A stretch of 49,863 bases of DNA from the NCBI GenBank assembly GCA_017470345.1, contig JAFUEP010000040.1, positions 1 to 49,863 on the forward strand, given 5' to 3'. The position numbers and the translations under genes were made by a program. Source of the stretch: Prevotella sp. GTDB lineage: Bacteria > Bacteroidota > Bacteroidia > Bacteroidales > Bacteroidaceae. Below, piece after piece: positions 42,886-49,863 of the stretch. Within the stretch, counting starts at the first letter, position 1. Each line of letters opens with the position of its first letter. Under the pieces are notes generated by a model. The model ran no database searches. It worked only from the letters and a program-made list of their open reading frames with translations, and was not told the origin of the DNA.

Positions 42886-45276
42886 GACCTTCCATTCCAA
42901 GACGCCGCCCGACTGGCCCTGCTGCAGCTTGGCCAGGATCTTCAGGCCGCGGGTGACGACGGGTTTGAAGTCGACGCTGTTGTAGCAGTCCTTGCTGACG
43001 GTGAAGGGCGTGTGCTCCTCCACCTCGCGCCACTGGCCGTCCTGAGTCTTGTAGTAGAGCGTCCACGACTCCGGCACGCGGAACGAGCCGTCGTAGTGGT
43101 CGAAGTCGAGCCAGTAGACCTGCACGTTGCTCACCGTGTAGTCGCGGTCGAACTCATAGCTGATGGCCTCCGTCGTGCCGCGCTTCAGCCACCAGTAGTG
43201 GTAGGGCTTGCTCGTGTCCGACGACGCGCGGGGCTCCCACTGGTCGTTGACGCCGCCGGCCCAGCCGTCGGTGGGGGCCGTCTCGGGGGCATCGTTCTGG
43301 ATGGGGCCGCGGTTGCTGAAGGTCTGGGCGCGGGAGGCGATGGTCTCCTCGGGCGTCGGCACGGTCTCGACGGGCGTGCGGGCTATCCACACCTCCATGG
43401 CCTGCGCCCCGCGGTTGTTCCATGTGGAATAGGGGATGGCGCGCAGCGTGGTCTTCACCACCTCGCCCGAGCGCTCCACCTTGCGGGCCTCGCCGTCGAG
43501 GACGACGACGCCGCCCAGCAGGTCATGCTCGAAGTGGGCCGTCAGGGCCGACGCGTCGAGCAGGTATTTGTCGAAGATGGTCTTGTCAGGCTGGTCGCTG
43601 GCTTCCAGGCAATAGACGACGGGGCCGCGCTCCAGGGCCACCTTGCCGCGCAGGTCGGCGGCATTGTCGTTGGCCACGATGCGGCGCACGTCCATCGGCA
43701 GGTCGAGCTCGATGACGTCGCCCCGCTTCCAACGGCGGCTGATGGTGTAGTAGTCGTGGTTCTCGGGCTTGAAGCTCTCGCCGTTGACGCTGATGCTGTA
43801 GGGCTTGGCGCGGTCGGCATAGCGGTAGAGGTTGTTGTTCGTGGGCGAGGCCTTCAGCCACGAGGGGATGCGCAGCTTGATGGCGAAGCGTCCGCCGCCC
43901 TTCTTCACCGTGATGCGCACCTTGCCGTCCCAGGGGTAGTCGGTCGTCTGTTCCAGTTCGACCTTGCCAACGCGGGCCGTGCCCTGGGCATAGAGGTTGA
44001 CGTAGATGTCGTCGCCCTCGGTGGCATAGATGTAGTTAGGCACGGAGGCGATGAACCGCGTCACGTTGCCCGGACAGCAGGCACAGCCGAACCATCGCTG
44101 GCGCTCGTGCTCGCCGCTGCTCTCGAGGGGGTTGTCGTAGAAGAAGCGGTCGCCAGAGAGCGACACGCCGCTCAACACATTATTATATAATGCCCGCTCG
44201 ACGACGTCGACGTATTTCGACTCGCCCGTGGCCAGGAACATGCGGTGGTTCCAGTAGACATTGGCGATGGCGGCGCACGTCTCGCAGTAGGCCGTGTGCG
44301 AGTTCAGCTCATAGTTGGGGCCGAAGCCCTCGCCCTGTGCGCGGCTGCCGATGCCGCCCGTGATGAAGAGCTTCTTGCTTGACATGTTCTGCCAGATGCG
44401 CTCCAGGGCCCGGCTGTAGGCCGTGTCGCCCGTCAGCGCTGCCACGTCGGCCACACCGCTGTAGAGGTAGCCGGCGCGCACGGCATGGCCCACGATCTCC
44501 TCCTGGCGGAGGATGGGCATGTGGTCCTGCGAGTATTCGCTGGGATGATGGCCGTCGGTGCAGCGGCCCGTCTCCTCGACGAAGTAGCGGGCGCCGTCGA
44601 GATACTTGCGGTCGCCCGTCACCTTATAGAGCTTGCAGAGCGCCATCTCGATGATGGGGTGGCCGCCGGGGCGGTGGATCTGTCCCTCATTGGGGCCGAA
44701 CGTGCGGCAGACGAGGTCGGCATTCTTGATGGCCACGTTGAGGAAGTTCTTCTTGCCCGTGGCGCGATAGTGGGCCACGGCGCTCTCGATGAGATGGCCC
44801 GAGTTGTAGAGTTCGTGCGAGTTGATCTTCTCCCACTTCGACCGTCCCCACCAGCCCGAGAGGCGGTAGCACTTGTTGGTGACGCAGGTGGTCAGGTAGC
44901 CATCGGGCTCCTGTGCCCGGGCGATGAGGTTGATGACCGAGTCGAGATAGTGGTCGAGGCGCTGGTCGTAGTGGACGGCCAGGGAGTAGCTGGCGCCCTC
45001 GATGACCTTATAGGGGTCGGTGTCGTCGAAGGAGAAGTCGCCCTTGTGCTCGCCCTCAATGAGCCCCGCGGCCAGTGCGAAGTTGTCGAAGCGTCCGTTC
45101 TTCTCGCACTCGCGGAAGGCCGACGGGATGCTGACGGTGCGGTTCACCTCGATGCGCGGTGCCCAGAAGGCGTCGTCGAGGTGCACCCGCGTGAAGGGCA
45201 CCTCCTGTATCTGTGCCTCGATGGCCAGCGCGACGAGGACGCCGGCACAGGCCGTTAGGAATCTCTGTTGGTTCAT
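42877..45276 (-). CDS. Secreted GH127/GH146 (DUF1680) beta-L-arabinofuranosidase, copy 1
   Basis: This 799-residue protein has a signal peptide and the alpha/alpha-barrel catalytic domain of the DUF1680 enzymes, which remove beta-L-arabinofuranose with a zinc-bound cysteine nucleophile. The metal and catalytic motifs are intact: CETCAAIAN (Glu332, Cys334) and WFGCACCPGN (Cys400, the expected nucleophile, and Cys401). SFDDTDPYKVIEGASYSL and QEPDGYL mark the substrate cleft. A C-terminal discoidin/CBM32-like domain (about 670-799, WTLYYKTQDGQW) follows. GH127 and GH146 are not separable by eye. Beta-L-Araf occurs in plant hydroxyproline-rich glycoproteins and in rhamnogalacturonan II side chains. 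It is divergent from GH97 and leads a unit with the CotH gene, whose possible start overlaps its stop. Confidence 0.92.
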   Translation of the reverse strand: MNQQRFLTACAGVLVALAIEAQIQEVPFTRVHLDDAFWAPRIEVNRTVSIPSAFRECEKNGRFDNFALAAGLIEGEHKGDFSFDDTDPYKVIEGASYSLAVHYDQRLDHYLDSVINLIARAQEPDGYLTTCVTNKCYRLSGWWGRSKWEKINSHELYNSGHLIESAVAHYRATGKKNFLNVAIKNADLVCRTFGPNEGQIHRPGGHPIIEMALCKLYKVTGDRKYLDGARYFVEETGRCTDGHHPSEYSQDHMPILRQEEIVGHAVRAGYLYSGVADVAALTGDTAYSRALERIWQNMSSKKLFITGGIGSRAQGEGFGPNYELNSHTAYCETCAAIANVYWNHRMFLATGESKYVDVVERALYNNVLSGVSLSGDRFFYDNPLESSGEHERQRWFGCACCPGNVTRFIASVPNYIYATEGDDIYVNLYAQGTARVGKVELEQTTDYPWDGKVRITVKKGGGRFAIKLRIPSWLKASPTNNNLYRYADRAKPYSISVNGESFKPENHDYYTISRRWKRGDVIELDLPMDVRRIVANDNAADLRGKVALERGPVVYCLEASDQPDKTIFDKYLLDASALTAHFEHDLLGGVVVLDGEARKVERSGEVVKTTLRAIPYSTWNNRGAQAMEVWIARTPVETVPTPEETIASRAQTFSNRGPIQNDAPETAPTDGWAGGVNDQWEPRASSDTSKPYHYWWLKRGTTEAISYEFDRDYTVSNVQVYWLDFDHYDGSFRVPESWTLYYKTQDGQWREVEEHTPFTVSKDCYNSVDFKPVVTRGLKILAKLQQGQSGGVLEWKVNE

Positions 45277-45308
45277 CTTCTTTTGTTGTTTGTTTGGTTA
45301 GTTTGGTG

Positions 45309-45316
45309 CAAATTTA
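45309..45316 (-). promoter_or_regulatory. Candidate -7 element of the GH127/146 copy 1 gene
   Basis: The minus strand reads TAAATTTG, a match to TAnnTTTG, 33 nt upstream of the ATG. No convincing -33 TTTG is present. Confidence 0.5.
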
Positions 45317-45363
45317 GTAATTATATAAGAGAAATGATAAAAGAATCGTCCATTTGTACAATT

Positions 45364-45398
45364 TTTGCATGTTTTTTAAAGGAAAATGCTTAACTTTG
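45364..45398 (+). promoter_or_regulatory. Promoter of the GH97-GH127/146 unit
   Basis: The -7 box TAACTTTG (45391-45398) is exact. TTTG at 45364-45367 is 23 nt away, slightly wide. The ATG at 45426 is 28 nt downstream, which rules out the earlier in-frame ATG at 45354. Confidence 0.6.
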
Positions 45399-45425
45399 TG
45401 GCTCGTACTAATAATTATCAGACCG

Positions 45426-47255
45426 ATGAAACATGTCAGACTACTAACGCTCTGCCTACTGCTTTCACTGACGGGCAGCGTCGCCAACGGGGCGAAGAGC
45501 TACACCCGCAAGTCGCCCAACGGCCGCATCACGGCCACGGTCAGCGACCACCGCCGCATCGACGTCGCCCTCGACGGACGCCAGCTTGTCAGCATCGACG
45601 CCGCCCTCAACGGCCTGCGGCCCGAGGTGCGCGTCTATGACGAGGGCGTGGCCTATCGCTTCACGACGAAGGAGAAGGGCGAGACCATCGTCCGCAACGA
45701 GGTGGCCGAGTTCCGCTTCCCTGCCGACGCGAAGGCGTGGCTGGCCTATAGCACCAATAAGGAGAAGCCGTTCGCCATGGCATTCCAGAACACCTACAGC
45801 GTGACGGCGCTCAGCGACACCGTCGCCACCGACCGGCTGGCCTTCCTGCCCGCCACGGTCGAGGTGGGCGGCGGCACGAAGGTGACCATCCTCGAGAGCG
45901 ACCTGCGCAGCTATCCCGGCATGTTCCTGCGGCCCGGGCGGTCGACGCTCACCGCCGTCTTTCCCCCCTACCCCAAGCGGATGGACTACTACCGGTGGCG
46001 CGGCATGTCGTATGTGGCCGAGGCTGAGGACTATATAGCCAAGAGTAGCGGGGCCCGCACCTATCCCTGGCGCATCGTGGCCATCACCGACGACGACCGC
46101 CAGATGCCTGTCTGCCCGCTCGTCGGACGGCTGGCCGAGCCCAGCCGCATCGCCGACACGTCGTGGATCCGTCCCGGCAAGGTGGCCTGGGACTGGTGGA
46201 ACGACTGGAACCTGCGGGGCGTCGACTTCCTCGCCGGCATCAACACCGCGACCTACCGTTATTACATCGACTTCGCCGCCCGCTACGGCCTGCCCTACGT
46301 CGTCCTCGACGAGGGCTGGTACGACTCCTCGCGCGGCGACCTGATGCACCCCATCGCGGCCATCGACCTGCAGCAGCTCATCGACTACGGGCGCCAGAAG
46401 GGCGTCGGCATCGTCCTCTGGACTGTCTTCAACGTGCTCGACGAGCACCTCCAGGAGGCCTGCGCGAAGTATGCGGCCATGGGTGCCAAGGGCTTCAAGG
46501 TCGACTTCCTCGACCGCAACGACCAGACGGCCGTCGAGATGGCCGAGCGCATTGCCGACGCCTGTGCGCAGCATCGGCTGATCCTGGACTATCATGGTTT
46601 CTACACGCCCACCGGACTCGACGTCACCTATCCCAACATCCTCAACTATGAGGCCGTCTTCGGCATGGAGGAGTGCCGATGGGCCAAGAAGACGACCGAC
46701 ATGCCCCTCTACGACGTGACGTTCCCCTTCATCCGCGGCATGGCCGGACCCGTCGACTTCACGCCGGGCGCCATGCGCAACGGCACGCGCAGCAACTGGA
46801 CCGAGTGCTACGAGAAGCCCGTCAGCATGGGCACACGCTGCCATCAGGCAGCCTGCTACGTCGTCCACCGCTCGCCCTTCACGATGCTCTGCGACGCCCC
46901 GACCAGCTACGAGCAGGAGCCTGACTACACCCGCTTCATCGCCTCGGTGCCCGACGTGTGGGACGAGGCGCGCGTCCTGCAGGGCGAGATGGGCAAGTAC
47001 ATCGTCGTGGCCCGCCGCAAAGGCAGCACATGGTACGTCGCCGGACAGACCAACTGGGACGCCCGCGACGTGACGCTCGCCCTCGACTTCCTCGGCTCGG
47101 GCTCATGGCAGGCCACCCTGCTCACCGACGGCATCAACGCCAACCACAACGCCGAGGACTACCGCTTCACCCACGCGAAGCTGACCCCCGCCGACCGCCT
47201 GCCGCTCAGCATGGCCTCGGGCGGCGGCTTCGTCGTCAAACTGGAACAAGAATAA
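45426..47255 (+). CDS. Secreted GH97 glycosidase, retaining (Asp nucleophile) type
   Basis: This 609-residue protein has a signal peptide (LLTLCLLLSLTGSVANGA) and the GH97 layout: N-terminal beta-sandwich, (beta/alpha)8 barrel and C-terminal sheet. Barrel motifs include KVAWDWWNDWNL, VVLDEGWYD and AKGFKVDFLDRNDQ. In the retaining GH97 branch (alpha-galactosidase and beta-L-arabinopyranosidase) the Asp of the KVDF motif is the nucleophile, here Asp360. The inverting SusB-type alpha-glucosidases lack it. LILDYHGFYTPTGLDVTYPN, the NYEAVFGMEE acid region and FTPGAMRN also fit. Flanked by two GH127/146 genes, a role in removing alpha-Gal or beta-L-Arap from arabinose-rich side chains is likely (inference). 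The next gene starts 22 nt downstream, indicating an operon. Confidence 0.93.
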   Translation: MKHVRLLTLCLLLSLTGSVANGAKSYTRKSPNGRITATVSDHRRIDVALDGRQLVSIDAALNGLRPEVRVYDEGVAYRFTTKEKGETIVRNEVAEFRFPADAKAWLAYSTNKEKPFAMAFQNTYSVTALSDTVATDRLAFLPATVEVGGGTKVTILESDLRSYPGMFLRPGRSTLTAVFPPYPKRMDYYRWRGMSYVAEAEDYIAKSSGARTYPWRIVAITDDDRQMPVCPLVGRLAEPSRIADTSWIRPGKVAWDWWNDWNLRGVDFLAGINTATYRYYIDFAARYGLPYVVLDEGWYDSSRGDLMHPIAAIDLQQLIDYGRQKGVGIVLWTVFNVLDEHLQEACAKYAAMGAKGFKVDFLDRNDQTAVEMAERIADACAQHRLILDYHGFYTPTGLDVTYPNILNYEAVFGMEECRWAKKTTDMPLYDVTFPFIRGMAGPVDFTPGAMRNGTRSNWTECYEKPVSMGTRCHQAACYVVHRSPFTMLCDAPTSYEQEPDYTRFIASVPDVWDEARVLQGEMGKYIVVARRKGSTWYVAGQTNWDARDVTLALDFLGSGSWQATLLTDGINANHNAEDYRFTHAKLTPADRLPLSMASGGGFVVKLEQE

Positions 47256-47277
47256 CAACCAAATACGATCAACAGAC

Positions 47278-49695
47278 ATGAAAAAGCTCATCCTTTCGTT
47301 TTTCATCGGTGCTTTGGCCGTCAGCCATGCTGCGGCACAGAGCGGCTACCCCATCACCCCCGTCTCGTTTACGGCCGTCAAGGTCGCTCCCGGCACGTTC
47401 TGGGGCCAGCGACTCGAAGCCTCGCGCAAAGTGACCATCCCCCTCGCCTTCTCCAAATGCGAGAGCGAAGGCCGCTACAGGAACTTCACCAACGCGGCCG
47501 AACACCTGAAGGACCCCTCGAAGGTGTTCAAGGTCAACGGCGTCGGCTACTCCTTCGACGACACCGACCCCTACAAGACGCTCGAGGGCGCGGCCTACAT
47601 CCTGCAGACCTATCCCGACAAGAAGCTCGAGGCCTACTGCGACTCCGTCATCGACATCATCGGCTCGGCACAGGAGCCCGACGGCTACCTCTACACCGCA
47701 CGCACGCAGAACCCCGCCAACCCGCACCACTGGGCCGGCGACCGCCGATGGGTGAAGGAGGAGGACCTCTCGCACGAGCTCTACAACCTGGGCCACATGA
47801 TTGAGGGCGCCGTGGCCTACTGGCAGGCGACGGGCAAGCGCAAGTTCCTCGACATTGCTTGCCGCTATGCCGACGTGGCCTGCAAGGAGGTAGGCCCCGG
47901 ACCGGGACAGATGTGCGTCGTGCCCGGCCACCAGATTGCCGAGATGGCCATGGCCCGCCTCTACCTGGCCACCGGCCAGAAGCGCTATCTCGACTTTGCC
48001 AAGTTCCTGCTCGACTATCGCGGCAAGACGACCATCACCCACGAATACTCGCAGGCCCACAAGCCCGTCGTCGAGCAGGACGAGGCCGTCGGTCATGCCG
48101 TCCGCGCCGCCTACATGTATGCCGGCATGGCCGACGTGGCCGCGCTGACCGGCGACCAGGACTACGTCAAGGCCATCGACGCCATCTGGGACAACATCGT
48201 CTCGAAGAAGCTATACATCACCGGCGGCATCGGCGCCACCTCCAGCGGCGAGGCCTTCGGCAAGAACTACGAGCTGCCCAACATGTCGGCCTACTGCGAG
48301 ACGTGCGCCGCCATCGGCAATGTCTACGTCAACTACCGCCTCTTCCTGCTCCACGGCGAGGCGAAATACTACGACGTGCTGGAGCGCACCCTCTACAACG
48401 GACTCATCAGCGGCGTCTCGCTCGAGGGCAACGGATTCTTCTATCCCAACCCCCTCGAGTCGATGGGCCAGCACCAGCGACAGGCATGGTTCGGCTGCGC
48501 CTGCTGTCCGTCGAACATCTGCCGCTTCATCCCCTCGCTGCCGGGATATGTCTATGCCGTCAAGGACCGCAACGTCTACGTCAACCTGTTCCTCTCGAAC
48601 AAGGGCAGCCTGAAGGTGGGCGGCAAGAAGCTGACGCTCAGCCAGACGACGGACTATCCCTGGAACGGCGACATCACCATCAACGTCGACCAGAACGCCG
48701 CCGGACAGTTTGCCATGAAGATCCGCATCCCCGGATGGGTGCGCAATCAGGTGGTGCCCTCCAACCTCTATCAATACACTGACAACAAGCGCCCGACGGT
48801 CTCCTGTCAGGTGAACGGCAACACCGTTGCCGTTACCCCCGGCGCCGACGGCTACCTGACCATCGACCGCCGCTGGAAGAAGGGCGACCGCGTCCAGATC
48901 CACTTCGACATGGAGCCGCGTACCGTCCGCGCCAACAACCGCGTGGCGGCCGACCGCGGCATGGTCAGCATCGAGCGCGGACCGCTGGTCTACTGCGCCG
49001 AGCATCCCGACAACAGCTTCGACGTGATGAGCGCCCTCATCAACCAGGCACCGCAGTTCCAGCTGGGCCAAGGCGAGATTGCCGGCACGCCCGTCGTCAC
49101 GCTCACGACCGACGCCCAGACGCTCCACTTCAACAAGCAGGGCCGGCTGGAGACGCAGGACCAGCGCCTGACGCTCATCCCATACTATGCCTGGTGCCAT
49201 CGCGGCAGCGGCAAGATGCGCGTATGGCTGCCGCAGGACCTCAACGCCACCAACCCCTCGCAGCCCGCCACGCTGGCCAGCGAGAGCCGCGTGACGAGCT
49301 CGTCGCAGGTGCCGGCCCTCTCGGCCATCAACGACCGTCTGGTGCCGAAGGACGAGAACGACCGCTCGGTGCCCTACACCCACTGGTGGCCTAAGAAGGC
49401 CGTGACGGAGTGGCTCGGCTACGAGTTCCCTGAGGAGGCCACCGTCCAGTCGGCCACCGTCTACTGGTTCGACGACCGTCCCTGGGGCGGCTGCCGCGTG
49501 CCTAAGTCATGGCGCATCCTCTATCAGGACGCTCAGGGACAGTGGCAGCCCGTCAGCGGGCCCGACGCCTACCCGACCGACCTGGGCGCTGCCTGCACCG
49601 TCAACTTCGACCCCGTCAAGACCCGCGCCGTCCGCCTGGAGGTCGTCCTGCCGGATGAATTCGCCGCAGGACTGTATGAGTGGATCGTGAAGTAG
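47278..49695 (+). CDS. Secreted GH127/GH146 (DUF1680) beta-L-arabinofuranosidase, copy 2
   Basis: This 805-residue paralogue of the enzyme at 42877-45276 has a signal peptide ending SHAAAQS. Catalytic motifs are intact: CETCAAIGN (Glu341, Cys343) and WFGCACCPSN (Cys409, expected nucleophile, and Cys410). SFDDTDPYKTLEGAAY, HELYNLGHMIEGAVAY and ITGGIGA also match the family. The C-terminal discoidin/CBM32-like domain (about 680-805; VYWFDDRPWGGCRVPKSWRILYQD) parallels copy 1. The proteins differ in the 80-90 and 140-155 loops (SKVFKVNGVG insert; QNPANPHHWAGDRRW versus CYRLSGWWGRSKW), near the active-site entrance, which suggests different linkage or aglycone preference (inference). It is co-transcribed with GH97. 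Confidence 0.93.
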   Translation: MKKLILSFFIGALAVSHAAAQSGYPITPVSFTAVKVAPGTFWGQRLEASRKVTIPLAFSKCESEGRYRNFTNAAEHLKDPSKVFKVNGVGYSFDDTDPYKTLEGAAYILQTYPDKKLEAYCDSVIDIIGSAQEPDGYLYTARTQNPANPHHWAGDRRWVKEEDLSHELYNLGHMIEGAVAYWQATGKRKFLDIACRYADVACKEVGPGPGQMCVVPGHQIAEMAMARLYLATGQKRYLDFAKFLLDYRGKTTITHEYSQAHKPVVEQDEAVGHAVRAAYMYAGMADVAALTGDQDYVKAIDAIWDNIVSKKLYITGGIGATSSGEAFGKNYELPNMSAYCETCAAIGNVYVNYRLFLLHGEAKYYDVLERTLYNGLISGVSLEGNGFFYPNPLESMGQHQRQAWFGCACCPSNICRFIPSLPGYVYAVKDRNVYVNLFLSNKGSLKVGGKKLTLSQTTDYPWNGDITINVDQNAAGQFAMKIRIPGWVRNQVVPSNLYQYTDNKRPTVSCQVNGNTVAVTPGADGYLTIDRRWKKGDRVQIHFDMEPRTVRANNRVAADRGMVSIERGPLVYCAEHPDNSFDVMSALINQAPQFQLGQGEIAGTPVVTLTTDAQTLHFNKQGRLETQDQRLTLIPYYAWCHRGSGKMRVWLPQDLNATNPSQPATLASESRVTSSSQVPALSAINDRLVPKDENDRSVPYTHWWPKKAVTEWLGYEFPEEATVQSATVYWFDDRPWGGCRVPKSWRILYQDAQGQWQPVSGPDAYPTDLGAACTVNFDPVKTRAVRLEVVLPDEFAAGLYEWIVK

Positions 49696-49732
49696 AAAAG
49701 ATAATACCTTTTAATAAAGATAAAGTTACAGA

Positions 49733-49757
49733 CCCCACCCCCAACCCCTCCCCTTGC
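49733..49757. repeat. C-rich dispersed element downstream of the last gene
   Basis: It reads CCCCACCCCCAACCCCTCCC, then CTTGC. It is nearly the same as the element inside the Fas-B signal peptide at 24021-24043. Here it is intergenic, 38 nt after the GH127/146 stop. Confidence 0.75.
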
Positions 49758-49802
49758 TTCCTATGGAAATTTGCAAGTGCATTTAGTTAATAAATTCTAA
49801 TG

Positions 49803-49833
49803 GAGCGGACATTTTCTGTTCGCTCTTTCTTTT
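49803..49833 (+). terminator. Rho-independent terminator of the GH97-GH127/146 unit
   Basis: Stem GAGCGGACA / TGTTCGCTC (9 bp with one G-U pair, loop TTTTC) is followed by TTTCTTTT. It lies 108 nt after the stop codon. Confidence 0.8.
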
Positions 49834-49863
49834 CATCCTGAGCAGCTCATGTTCCTGTTCGTA

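Noticed and set aside
45354-45425. Longer N-terminus for GH97
   Set aside because: The exact -7 box at 45391-45398 lies inside it, and the signal peptide begins at the ATG at 45426.

Overview
The window looks like a chromosomal segment of a GC-rich Bacteroidales, most like the Prevotellaceae (Prevotella/Segatella/Xylanibacter type). The evidence is two SusC/SusD pairs, a hybrid two-component regulator with AraC-type output, glycosidases with short type-IX-secretion-like C-terminal tails, and promoters of the Bacteroidetes type (TTTG ... TAnnTTTG). The species call is inference.

Layout. (1) 1-5.2 kb: a 5'-truncated pectin methylesterase remnant, then a leftward pair of a GH3 glycosidase and a PL1 pectate lyase. 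(2) 5.4-9.4 kb: a divergent rightward hybrid two-component regulator that lacks the kinase ATPase domain. (3) 9.5-15.1 kb: a leftward GH3 enzyme with a CBM6-like insert, followed by a 939-residue secreted protein of alternating beta-sandwich and helical segments. (4) 15.3-31.9 kb: one long leftward operon, read in the order FAS1 lipoprotein, SusC, SusD, FAS1 lipoprotein, FAS1 lipoprotein, SusC, SusD. It contains no enzyme and is the most unusual locus here. (5) 32-33.8 kb: tRNA-Leu(CAA) and GDP-mannose pyrophosphorylase, a housekeeping island. (6) 33.8-40.8 kb: two leftward secreted proteins, a 1523-residue mosaic of Fn3 and choice-of-anchor-J modules and an HEVGH metallopeptidase. Between them lies a four-unit array of 21-bp repeats nested in a 32-nt inverted repeat. 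(7) 40.9-49.7 kb: leftward GH127/146 plus CotH-like protein, and divergent rightward GH97 plus a second GH127/146.

How the genes fit together. The enzymes point to pectin and arabinose-rich plant polymers: pectin methylesterase (remnant), pectate lyase, GH3 exo-enzymes, two likely beta-L-arabinofuranosidases and a GH97 of the retaining (Asp nucleophile) type. The SusCD pairs would import oligosaccharides, and the FAS1 lipoproteins probably act as surface binding or adhesion partners (inference). The regulator sits next to the pectate lyase/GH3 pair and is its most likely controller.

A recurrent theme is short-period repeats inside or beside coding sequence. 7- or 8-nt repeats lie in both SusD signal peptides, before the tail of the metallopeptidase and at the start of the CotH gene. 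A C-rich dispersed element lies inside a FAS1 signal peptide and again after the last gene.
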